Source: an uncultured Eubacteriales bacterium
Lineage (GTDB): Bacteria > Bacillota > Clostridia > Oscillospirales > Acutalibacteraceae
Reading direction: 5' to 3'
DNA: 15,567 bases
Assembly (NCBI GenBank): GCA_948933715.1
Contig: CAQZPH010000019.1
Location: forward strand, 1 to 15,567
Shown here: positions 8,228 through 14,978 of the stretch, in pieces
Layout: each line of letters begins with the position of its first letter
Numbering within the stretch: position 1 is the stretch's first letter
Notes under the pieces: generated by a model
Seen by the model: only the letters and a program-made list of their open reading frames with translations
What the model was told of the DNA's origin: nothing
The model's database searches: none
Program-made: the position numbers and the translations under genes

Positions 8228-8608
8228 TTATGCCTCCTCTTTTAAATACTTTTCATACTCGTCCGCACTTAATAACTCAGTTTTTTCCGAAATGTTCTTA
8301 ACTTCTATAAGCCAAACACCATATGGATCGTCATTTATTCTTTCAGGAGAATCCATTAACTCTTCATTTATTGCACAAACCGTACCTGAAACAGGACTAA
8401 AAATATCTGATACTGCTTTTACCGACTCTACATCTCCAAAGCTAACTTCTTTAGTTACATCGTCGCCTTCTTCTGGAAGATTAACAAAAACTAATCCTCC
8501 GAGGGAATCTTGTGCATAATCAGTTAGCCCTATTCTTGCTTTATTGTCTTCCAAAAACTGAACCCATTCGTGCGATTTTGTGTACATACGATCGTTTAAA
8601 ATACTCAT
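8228..8608 (-). CDS. gcvH: Glycine cleavage system H protein
   Basis: Lipoyl carrier that shuttles the aminomethyl group between the P-, T- and L-proteins. At 126 residues it is full length. The lipoylated lysine is Lys64, in the GDVESVKAVSDIFSPVSG block that defines the family. The N-terminal HEWV and the LTDYAQDSLG stretch also match, as does the NDDPYGVWLIEV block near the C-terminus. The ATG follows GGAGG by 9 bases. It is second in the operon, 28 bases after gcvT. Its last codons carry the ribosome-binding site of gcvPA. Lys64 is the natural target of the LplA encoded downstream. Confidence 0.97.
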   Translation of the reverse strand: MSILNDRMYTKSHEWVQFLEDNKARIGLTDYAQDSLGGLVFVNLPEEGDDVTKEVSFGDVESVKAVSDIFSPVSGTVCAINEELMDSPERINDDPYGVWLIEVKNISEKTELLSADEYEKYLKEEA

Positions 8609-8636
8609 TATAATATTCCTCCAAAAATCAAAATAA

Positions 8637-9725
8637 TTAGTTAGACCTTTTATAAAACGGTAAATTTATAACCTTGGCATCAACCATGCGACCTCTTACA
8701 TCAACTTGTAATTTCGTATCAAGTGATGTAAACTCTAGGTCTAATATAGCCATAGCTATCCCCTCACCTATAAACGGGCAATATGTTCCTGATGTTGTAA
8801 ATCCTATTTCTTTATCATTTGCATACACTTTTTGATGTTCTCTTATGATTCCTCTTCCCGTAACTTTAAGGCCAACACGTTTTCTTTTTACTGGTAATTT
8901 GTATTCTATTCCTTTTTTACCTACAAAATCAGCCTTATCCATTTTCACCCCAAAATCAAGGCCTGTTTCAAGCGGACTTATAGTATCATCCATTTCGTGG
9001 CCATAAAGCGGCATAGCAGCTTCTAGTCTTAAGGTATCTCTAGCTCCAAGTCCACATGGAATCAAACCATATTCTTCGCCTGCTTTTAATAACATATCCC
9101 ACATTTTGGGTGCATCTTCGTTTTTCATATATATCTCAAAACCATCTTCTCCAGTATATCCTGTTCTTGAAATCAAACAATCTATGGAAGATACCTTGGC
9201 TTTCTCTACAAAACTGTAGTAACCCTGTGGAATACTTTCTTGCTGCGCTAATTTTAACAATATCTTTTCAGAGTTAGGCCCTTGAATAGCTAATTGCGAA
9301 ATATCATCTGATATATCCTTAAAGTTAACATCACCAAACAAGTATTTTTTTATATGCTCAACATCCTTGTGCCTATTACTTGCATTAACTACAACTAAAA
9401 ACTTCTCATCATTAATCTTATAAACCAACAAGTCATCAACCACTCCGCCAGACTCATTACACATAGGACTATATCTAACTTTCCCGGGTTTCATGTTAGT
9501 AAAATCGTTGGTAAAAATATAGTTAATATTAGAAAGGGCATCCTTGCCTGACAATAGTACCTCTCCCATATGTGATACATCGAAAAGCCCTGCTTTTTGA
9601 CGTACAGCCATATGTTCTTCAATAACACCTGACTTATACTGCACGGGAAGAATATACCCTGCAAAAGGAACCATTTTGCCATCGCTTTTTAAATGACGAT
9701 CATAAAGTGCCGTTTTTAAATCCAT
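8637..9725 (-). CDS. gcvT: Aminomethyltransferase (glycine cleavage T protein)
   Basis: It takes the aminomethyl group from GcvH, releases ammonia and gives methylene-tetrahydrofolate. The 362 residues fit GcvT rather than the longer sarcosine or dimethylglycine dehydrogenase relatives. Family blocks in order: FAGYILPVQY (21-30), LFDVSHMGEV (47-56), GGVVDDLLVYK (93-103) with the conserved acidic pair 97-98, SRTGYTGEDGFEIY, and GLGARDTLRLEAAMPLYGHE. The C-terminal domain has the usual KRKRVGLKV and GYTTSGT-like segment (here GFTTSGT). It is the first gene of the operon, with AGAGGT a few bases before the ATG and a strong promoter about 55 bases further up. Confidence 0.97.
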   Translation of the reverse strand: MDLKTALYDRHLKSDGKMVPFAGYILPVQYKSGVIEEHMAVRQKAGLFDVSHMGEVLLSGKDALSNINYIFTNDFTNMKPGKVRYSPMCNESGGVVDDLLVYKINDEKFLVVVNASNRHKDVEHIKKYLFGDVNFKDISDDISQLAIQGPNSEKILLKLAQQESIPQGYYSFVEKAKVSSIDCLISRTGYTGEDGFEIYMKNEDAPKMWDMLLKAGEEYGLIPCGLGARDTLRLEAAMPLYGHEMDDTISPLETGLDFGVKMDKADFVGKKGIEYKLPVKRKRVGLKVTGRGIIREHQKVYANDKEIGFTTSGTYCPFIGEGIAMAILDLEFTSLDTKLQVDVRGRMVDAKVINLPFYKRSN

Positions 9726-9788
9726 ATTATAACCTCTTTTGACATAATTTTGTAAAAACTAAAAATAAATTGTTGCTCGACTATTAAC

Positions 9789-9817
9789 AGTATAAAGAAT
9801 CAAATTTTTCGTGTCAA
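9789..9817 (-). promoter_or_regulatory. Sigma-A promoter of the gcv operon
   Basis: A perfect TTGACA (9812-9817) and TATACT (9789-9794) are exactly 17 bases apart on the minus strand. The start of transcription should fall near 9780-9783, giving a leader of about 55 bases before gcvT. That is too short for a glycine riboswitch aptamer. Confidence 0.88.
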
Positions 9818-9930
9818 TGAAATCTCTTTATCAACTTTTAAAAATATAAAGGCATTGCCAAATTTATATGCAATTTCCCCACCAAAATTGCTAAAAATCC
9901 ATAAATAACATACCAAAAATATTAAATAAA

Positions 9931-9962
9931 AAAGGGAGCTGTGATAAAACACGGCATCCTTT
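9931..9962 (-). terminator. Terminator of the VanY-like gene
   Basis: Arms 9931-9943 and 9950-9962 form an interrupted stem with a 6-base loop, starting about 10 bases after the gene's stop and followed on the minus strand by a run of T. Pairing is imperfect on the minus strand (three mismatches) and slightly better on the plus strand with G-U pairs, so direction is less certain than position. Confidence 0.65.
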
Positions 9963-9971
9963 CTTTTCCTG

Positions 9972-10835
9972 CTAAATTTTTAAATATCTAGCATATTCGT
10001 CAAGGCACATTGATAAAGACCTCATTTTTTTCGCATGTTTAACTCCAACAAATCTAAATGCAAAAGGATTTAAATTCTTACCTGTTTTATCTTCTTTTCC
10101 AGAAGGGTACCTTAAAACAAATCCATAATCAACGCAATTATTTGCTAACCATTTAAATTCATCGGACAAAATAAAGTCTTCTTTAGATTTATTTTTTGCT
10201 TTTATATCCACTAAAAAGCCGGTTTCATATTCACTTTTTCCGGGAGAAGGTACTATCTTTTCCGCTGCGGCTTCTGCTCTAACAGTGCTATATCCTTCAT
10301 TTATTAACTTATTAACTTCCTGAGTGTATATTTTTTGGGTTTCATTTTTATTAATAAAACCACCCAAGATTTCTAAGTGGCATCCACTTTTTTCTGCTGA
10401 TTTTACCATTAAATCTAAAGCACCAATAATCTTCTGATCGCATTTTATACCCATATAATCAGTTAAATTGGGGATATAATTATTAGCAAGCGGATATTTA
10501 ACATTAACTACAAATAAATCTTTTTTATTAACTTCATCTAAATTAAAGCTATTTATGTATACTTTTTCTTTTGGAGATACATCTTTTTTTTCATTCATCG
10601 AAAGACAAACTCCCCCAGTTAAAATAAGCATTATAAAAACAGGCAATATTATCATTAAACATCTAACAGTATTTTTTCTACTCCATTTTCGGTAAACAGT
10701 TTCTTTTCTTGAGATATATTTACACAGAATCCCTAGTTTTCTTTTTTGGCATGCAAATAACGGTTCTGCAGATATATCTCTAAATCTTTTAACAGTTAGT
10801 GGCATATTTCTAAAACATTTTAAATAGTAATTCAT
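9972..10835 (-). CDS. Membrane-anchored VanY/M15-family protein, probably catalytically inactive
   Basis: The C-terminal half (about 105-287) resembles VanY-type D-alanyl-D-alanine carboxypeptidases, zinc enzymes that trim the peptidoglycan stem peptide outside the cell. The family SxHxxGxAxD block is present as SEYETGFLVD (201-210), and the EPWHFRYVG block as NPFAFRFVG (256-264). The first zinc His is therefore Tyr203, the second zinc His is Ala259, and the catalytic Glu is Asn256; only Asp210 remains. The substrate-binding SGYRS segment is GGFIN (158-162), without its Arg. There is one membrane segment (about 59-78). It is preceded by about 58 basic residues that should lie in the cytosol, which is long for a VanY. 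The frame is intact, so this looks like a retained pseudoenzyme, perhaps one that binds peptidoglycan. The ATG lies some 13 bases from GGAGG, a long spacing. It is divergent from pyk. Confidence 0.85.
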   Translation of the reverse strand: MNYYLKCFRNMPLTVKRFRDISAEPLFACQKRKLGILCKYISRKETVYRKWSRKNTVRCLMIILPVFIMLILTGGVCLSMNEKKDVSPKEKVYINSFNLDEVNKKDLFVVNVKYPLANNYIPNLTDYMGIKCDQKIIGALDLMVKSAEKSGCHLEILGGFINKNETQKIYTQEVNKLINEGYSTVRAEAAAEKIVPSPGKSEYETGFLVDIKAKNKSKEDFILSDEFKWLANNCVDYGFVLRYPSGKEDKTGKNLNPFAFRFVGVKHAKKMRSLSMCLDEYARYLKI

Positions 10836-10863
10836 TTAATAATATTTCCCTCCAAAAAACAAC

Positions 10864-10892
10864 TATATATATTAAAGTTTACACCTTCTCAA
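10864..10892 (-). promoter_or_regulatory. Probable promoter of the VanY-like gene
   Basis: TTGAGA (10887-10892) and TATATA (10864-10869) are 17 bases apart on the minus strand, giving a leader of about 20 bases that includes GGAGGG. It is back to back with the pyk promoter, about 55 bases away. The region is AT-rich, so a chance match is possible. Confidence 0.6.
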
Positions 10893-10946
10893 AAATGAAT
10901 ACAATAATTAAGACGAATTTTCACAAAAAAATATACAGCTTATTTT

Positions 10947-10974
10947 TTGCAATTTTAGTGTATTATGCTATAAT
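10947..10974 (+). promoter_or_regulatory. Promoter of pyk
   Basis: TTGCAA (10947-10952) and TATAAT (10969-10974) have a 16-base spacer. A TG one base before the -10 makes it an extended -10 promoter. The expected leader is about 45 bases. Confidence 0.75.
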
Positions 10975-11026
10975 ATAAAATATAGTGAAAAATTTATATA
11001 AATAATCAACATAGGAGTTGATCTTA

Positions 11027-12781
11027 TTGCGTAGAACGAAAATCATCTGCACTCTTGGGCCGTCTACAGATGATGAAAATATATTAAAAGAATTAATACT
11101 AAATGGGATGGATGTTGCTCGTCTTAACATGTCCCATCAAGATCAAAAGTGCCAAAAAAAGCGTGCGGACTCTGTTAAAAAACTTCGCGAAGAGCTGGGG
11201 CTACCCATTGCACTTTTATTGGATACTAAAGGTCCTGAAATTCGAACAGGAAAAATAAAATCAGACTCAGTTAAACTTAAAAAAAATCAAGAATTTACTT
11301 TAACATCAAAAGATATTTTAGGAGATGAAACTAAAGTTAGTATAAGTTTTAAGGGTTTAATTAAAGATATTTCTCCTGGAATTAAAATACTCCTTGATGA
11401 CGGTTTAATTGAACTTTTAGCTATCCAATGTACAAAGGATTCAATTATTTGCAAAGTGTTAAACAGTGGAATCCTTTCTTCAAACAAAAGTGTTAATGTT
11501 CCAGGAATAAAACTATCACTTCCATTTATAAGTGAAAAAGATTTTGATGATTTAAAGTTTGCTGTAAAAGAAAATTTCGATTTTATTGCTGCTTCATTTA
11601 CACGAAGTGCAGAGGATATAATTCTCTTAAGAAAAAAACTAAATGACATTGGCGGATCTTATATTAAAATAATTGCTAAAATAGAAAACTGCGACGGTAT
11701 AAAAAATATAGACGAAATAATACGAGTTTCAGATGGAATAATGGTTGCAAGAGGCGACTTAGGCGTTGAGGTCCCTCTTGAGGAGATACCTGTAATTCAA
11801 AAAAAACTTATAAGAAAAGCATGCGATGCTGGTAAGCATGTAATAACTGCTACCCAAATGCTTGATTCAATGATAAAAAATCCTCGTCCTACTAGGGCTG
11901 AATCAACCGACGTGGCTAATGCTATATATGATGGTACTAGTGCAATTATGCTTTCGGGGGAAACTGCTGCTGGTATGTATCCTGTTAATGCTTTAAAAAT
12001 TATGTCTATAATTGCCTCTCGGGCTGAGTCCGATATTGACTATAAAAAAAGGTTTTTTAAAATCAGCCCCAATAAACCTACTATAACTTCTGCAATATCT
12101 CATGCTACTTGTACTACGGCACTTGATCTTGGAGCTGTGGCAATACTTACCGTCACAAAATCCGGGCGTACTGCGGGTATAGTTTCAAAATATAGGCCTA
12201 TTTGCCCTATAATTGCTGGCACTTCAGACAAAACAGTTATGCGGCAAATGAATTTACTTTGGGGTGTTATCCCACTATTTATGGAAGAAGAAGTCTCTAG
12301 TACTAATGAACTTTTCAATCACATTGTAAACGTTACTTATAAAAATAATTATATAAAAGATGGTGACTTAGTAGTCATTACTGCTGGAGTACCCCTTGGT
12401 GAAACCGGCTCTACAAATCTATTAAAAGTCCATTTAGTCGGAAATATATTAGTGTCAGGATGTGGGATAACTAATTTATCTGTTAAAGGTAATTTATGTG
12501 TATGCCAAAATGAAAAAGAAGCCTTTAAAAAATTCAAACCAGGTGACATATTAGTAGTTCCGGAAACATCAAATAACATATTAGATATAATTAAAGAAGC
12601 CTCGGCTATAATAACTGAATCGCCAGGGGAAACTTCTCACGCTGCCATGTTTGGGCTTGCATTTGATAAACCAGTAATTACTGGTGCGAAAGAGGCTACA
12701 AAGCTTTTAAAGGACAATCAATCTGTAACTGTAGATGCTAAGCGTGGTATAGTTTTTAATACAACTTCTAACAATAATTAA
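11027..12781 (+). CDS. pyk: Pyruvate kinase with C-terminal PEP-utiliser domain
   Basis: Last step of glycolysis: phosphoenolpyruvate plus ADP gives pyruvate plus ATP, in the cytosol. I place the start at the TTG at 11027, 9 bases after AGGAG (11013-11017). This gives the family-typical MRRTKIICTLGPS; the upstream TTG at 11018 would touch the ribosome-binding site. The protein is 584 residues. The barrel shows DTKGPEIRTG (66-75), the signature IKIIAKIENCDGI (213-225) with catalytic Lys218, MVARGDLGVE (239-248), ITATQMLDSM (273-282) and MLSGETAAG (308-316). The last 95 or so residues are the PEP-utiliser 'phosphohistidine' domain with GETSHAAM (His538), the extra C-terminal sequence seen in Bacillus-type pyruvate kinases. 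That domain is fused here without its usual phosphotransfer partners and is thought to be structural. It is a single-gene unit. Confidence 0.96.
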   Translation: MRRTKIICTLGPSTDDENILKELILNGMDVARLNMSHQDQKCQKKRADSVKKLREELGLPIALLLDTKGPEIRTGKIKSDSVKLKKNQEFTLTSKDILGDETKVSISFKGLIKDISPGIKILLDDGLIELLAIQCTKDSIICKVLNSGILSSNKSVNVPGIKLSLPFISEKDFDDLKFAVKENFDFIAASFTRSAEDIILLRKKLNDIGGSYIKIIAKIENCDGIKNIDEIIRVSDGIMVARGDLGVEVPLEEIPVIQKKLIRKACDAGKHVITATQMLDSMIKNPRPTRAESTDVANAIYDGTSAIMLSGETAAGMYPVNALKIMSIIASRAESDIDYKKRFFKISPNKPTITSAISHATCTTALDLGAVAILTVTKSGRTAGIVSKYRPICPIIAGTSDKTVMRQMNLLWGVIPLFMEEEVSSTNELFNHIVNVTYKNNYIKDGDLVVITAGVPLGETGSTNLLKVHLVGNILVSGCGITNLSVKGNLCVCQNEKEAFKKFKPGDILVVPETSNNILDIIKEASAIITESPGETSHAAMFGLAFDKPVITGAKEATKLLKDNQSVTVDAKRGIVFNTTSNNN

Positions 12782-12795
12782 ACTAAAATAAAAAT

Positions 12796-12832
12796 AAAGG
12801 CGATAACTATTTAATAAATAGTTATCGCCTTT
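12796..12832. terminator. Bidirectional terminator between pyk and the convergent gene
   Basis: A near-perfect palindrome (arms 12796-12813 and 12815-12832; about 16 bp with a 5-base loop in practice) is flanked by A-rich and T-rich tracts on both sides. It serves pyk on the plus strand and the gene at 12852-13274 on the minus strand. Confidence 0.92.
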
Positions 12833-12851
12833 TTGGTATCAAAAAGGTAAT

Positions 12852-13274
12852 TTATTTTGTTTTTTTACTACTTTTTTTACTTTTGCCTGTATCTTTTTTA
12901 GCTGCATCGGCTTTTGAAGCACCATCACACGTTAAAGTAACTTCTACTTCTACAGGAGCTTCATCTTCTATAAAGTCTTCAAATTCAGATAGGTTAACTT
13001 CATTATTAACTTCACTTAATTTTTCTTGTAATTTTTTTATTTCTTTTTGAGAAATATCAATAGAATCACAAAGTTTTTGCATATCATGATTTGGAACGTC
13101 TCTTAACTCATTATAATAATGTTTACCAAGAGTAATATAAGATTTTATAATTGAATTTGATTCTTTTTTTATAAGTTTTTTAATTCTCGTTACTTTATTA
13201 AATTTTCTATTTTGTTCTACAACAAAGTCTACAGCACAAGATACAGTTTCACCTAAACCTTTTAAGATTTCCAT
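12852..13274 (-). CDS. Coiled-coil protein with Lys-rich tail, function unknown
   Basis: A 140-residue soluble protein of unknown function. Residues 1-45 are an amphipathic basic helix. Residues 45-65 carry IIKSYITLGKHYYNEL, and residues 66-95 are a heptad-like stretch with LCDSIDISQKEIKKLQEKL. This resembles a common clostridial family of small proteins (helical start, then a KIYxLIGKxYYE-like segment, then a coiled coil) that usually ends in a zinc ribbon. Here an acidic stretch (about 97-112) and a low-complexity Lys/Ser/Ala tail replace the ribbon. The family likeness is from memory and only moderate. There is no signal peptide or membrane segment. The ATG follows GGGGGAA. It may form a loose group with the upstream zinc-ribbon gene, whose promoter looks similar, and it ends at the bidirectional terminator. 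Confidence 0.75.
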   Translation of the reverse strand: MEILKGLGETVSCAVDFVVEQNRKFNKVTRIKKLIKKESNSIIKSYITLGKHYYNELRDVPNHDMQKLCDSIDISQKEIKKLQEKLSEVNNEVNLSEFEDFIEDEAPVEVEVTLTCDGASKADAAKKDTGKSKKSSKKTK

Positions 13275-13305
13275 TTTTTATTCCCCCATATGTCATTTTA
13301 AATTT

Positions 13306-13334
13306 ATAATAACTCAAAAAATATTAAAACTCAA
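13306..13334 (-). promoter_or_regulatory. Possible promoter of the coiled-coil gene
   Basis: TTGAGT (13329-13334) and TATTAT (13306-13311) are 17 bases apart on the minus strand. The sequence TTTTGAGT just before the -10 is shared with the promoter at 13881-13909. Very AT-rich surroundings lower confidence. Confidence 0.45.
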
Positions 13335-13344
13335 TAATAAATTT

Positions 13345-13818
13345 TTATTTTTTATAAAAATTATTGAACTTAATAAAATTCCTTTTAAGAATATACGCAT
13401 AAAATAATATTACTAAACTTAAAAAGATATTACTCCAAAATAATAAAATTAATATAATTCTTATGAAAAAGTCTCTAAAAAATAATTCCGTTTGGTTTTT
13501 TAGAATTCTTTTATCTAAGTGTCCAGAAGCAAGATTCACAAGCGCCATTGCCCTATTAAAGGATTCGGGAATACCTTTTAATAAAGGAATCGATAAAGCT
13601 ACGCATAAAACTATGCTTGCTAATATAATAAATGTATTTCTATATCTATTTTTAGAGAAAATAAGACTACTACAAATAAACTTTTGAAACGAAATCTTTT
13701 TTTTGACAGGTTTATTAATATTTGTTCGACTAAACTCTATATTCTGAAGTTTCTTGCCACATTTATAACAATATTTAGCTTTATTGTTATTTCTAGCATT
13801 ACAACTTGAGCAATACAT
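13345..13818 (-). CDS. Zinc-ribbon membrane protein, function unknown
   Basis: A 157-residue protein. The N-terminus is a short zinc ribbon with CSSC (Cys3, Cys6) and CYKC (Cys17, Cys20), of the type found at the start of many Firmicute membrane proteins. A basic linker follows, then one hydrophobic segment at about 62-80 and another at about 113-147, long enough to be one or two membrane passes. The ribbon should face the cytosol. The loop between (about 81-112) has no motif I recognise. GGAGG lies 7 bases before the ATG, a strong site. No function can be given; the ribbon suggests protein or nucleic-acid contact or simply metal-stabilised assembly. It is on the same strand as its neighbours, with its own possible promoter upstream. 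Confidence 0.8.
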   Translation of the reverse strand: MYCSSCNARNNNKAKYCYKCGKKLQNIEFSRTNINKPVKKKISFQKFICSSLIFSKNRYRNTFIILASIVLCVALSIPLLKGIPESFNRAMALVNLASGHLDKRILKNQTELFFRDFFIRIILILLFWSNIFLSLVILFYAYILKRNFIKFNNFYKK

Positions 13819-13880
13819 AATTTTCCTCCAATTAGGTCTGTCTTTTAAAAATTTATGCGTTATTTTTTATTTTCATACTT

Positions 13881-13909
13881 ATAATAAACTCAAAATTAAA
13901 TTAAATCAA
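13881..13909 (-). promoter_or_regulatory. Possible promoter of the zinc-ribbon gene
   Basis: TTGATT (13904-13909) and TATTAT (13881-13886) have a 17-base spacer on the minus strand. The -10 is preceded by TTTTGAGTT, as at 13306-13334. The leader would be about 55 bases. Confidence 0.45.
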
Positions 13910-13941
13910 TATATTATATTTCACAATTACCTGAAAATTAA

Positions 13942-14946
13942 TTATATAAATTTACTTATTATGTTTCCTTTTGAATCACATTTTATTATTAATGTTTCTT
14001 CATAATCTGAAATAGAGCAGCCAGAAATATATCTTAATTTTATTTCGCCACATGCTCCTCCATACGTACGAGTCTCATTAACAGTTCGAATATTTATGTT
14101 GATTTTTCCGTAATTTTCTTTATATGAAGTACTCAAACACTGAACTTCATTTGTGCTTATATTATACCTAAAATTAGCCCTAATTATCACATTTGCTAAG
14201 GCCCCATCGCTGTCTTTATAAGTTATATTAACTACACGGGTAATATATTTATATTTATCATCCGTATTGCCACTTAAATCATTTGTATACTCTTCATTTG
14301 ATTCTACTATACATCTTTGTAACCCTTTTTTTAATTTTTTATCTCCCTGTGAAACCTGAGACACCTTGGTTTCATTTGCAGCATCATTATCTATAGATTT
14401 AATATTAAATTTTAAGGCTCCATTTTCTGAACACATTATATCAACATGGAACTCATCAGCATTTTCCCATTTTGATTGAGGATTTTTTCTATTATACATA
14501 TAATTTTTCTGAGAAGCTATACATTGTTTTGGTGCTATATAAGTCTCTTCACTTGATGAAACTTTCCAACATTTCTCATTATACCCTGGGAAAACTTTAA
14601 CCTTATCATTTTTTAAGCTGACGCTTTTATTATCATACTGAAAATAAATATTTAATATGTTCCCTGATATATATGTTTTGCTTCCCTTGATGAAAAAACT
14701 ATTATTTATTTCAACTTTCCTTATATATTCAGTTCGTCCCTCGTTGGTTCTAATTTCTAAAGGATCATCCACATTAATAATGCAATTGCAATCTGTCATA
14801 GATCCAGGAATAACCTTTTTTACTTTATTAACCTTGGTGCAAGCACTACTGCACTCAGAAATATCATCTTTTGCAAATGCTACGCTTGTCGGCAAAACAT
14901 TTACAAAGAGCCCTAAACCGATCAATAGTGTTAACCATCTTCTCAT
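13942..14946 (-). CDS. Secreted protein with two similar beta-rich halves, function unknown
   Basis: I do not recognise this family. I take the ATG at 14946, 7 bases after AGGAG, giving 334 residues; the upstream ATG at 14961 would overlap that site. Residues 1-25 are a clear signal peptide (MRR, hydrophobic core, AFA before Lys26). The mature protein has no membrane segment, so it should be released or stay at the surface. About 11 cysteines are present, including CSSAC (32-36) and CNC (53-55). Two halves look alike: each begins with YI-R-V and alternating hydrophobic strands (74-180 and 234-334) and ends with C-S/D-x-x-G before a hydrophobic strand (172-181 and 323-333). This suggests two tandem beta-sandwich domains. 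It follows the phospholipase C gene by 32 bases on the same strand, so the two are probably cotranscribed and exported together. Confidence 0.82.
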   Translation of the reverse strand: MRRWLTLLIGLGLFVNVLPTSVAFAKDDISECSSACTKVNKVKKVIPGSMTDCNCIINVDDPLEIRTNEGRTEYIRKVEINNSFFIKGSKTYISGNILNIYFQYDNKSVSLKNDKVKVFPGYNEKCWKVSSSEETYIAPKQCIASQKNYMYNRKNPQSKWENADEFHVDIMCSENGALKFNIKSIDNDAANETKVSQVSQGDKKLKKGLQRCIVESNEEYTNDLSGNTDDKYKYITRVVNITYKDSDGALANVIIRANFRYNISTNEVQCLSTSYKENYGKININIRTVNETRTYGGACGEIKLRYISGCSISDYEETLIIKCDSKGNIISKFI

Positions 14947-14978
14947 AAGTTCACTCCTCATTTACATTACTTTTCTTT

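Noticed and set aside
9726..9971. Glycine riboswitch before gcvT
   Set aside because: No aptamer-like conserved core was seen on the minus strand, and the promoter lies too close to the start codon.
11018..11026. TTG at 11018 as the pyk start
   Set aside because: It abuts the AGGAG site, whereas the TTG at 11027 has a 9-base spacing and gives the family-typical N-terminus.
13333..13367. AT-only hairpin at the end of the zinc-ribbon gene
   Set aside because: The stem is almost all A-T with an unpaired insertion and overlaps the stop region; it is too weak to call a terminator.
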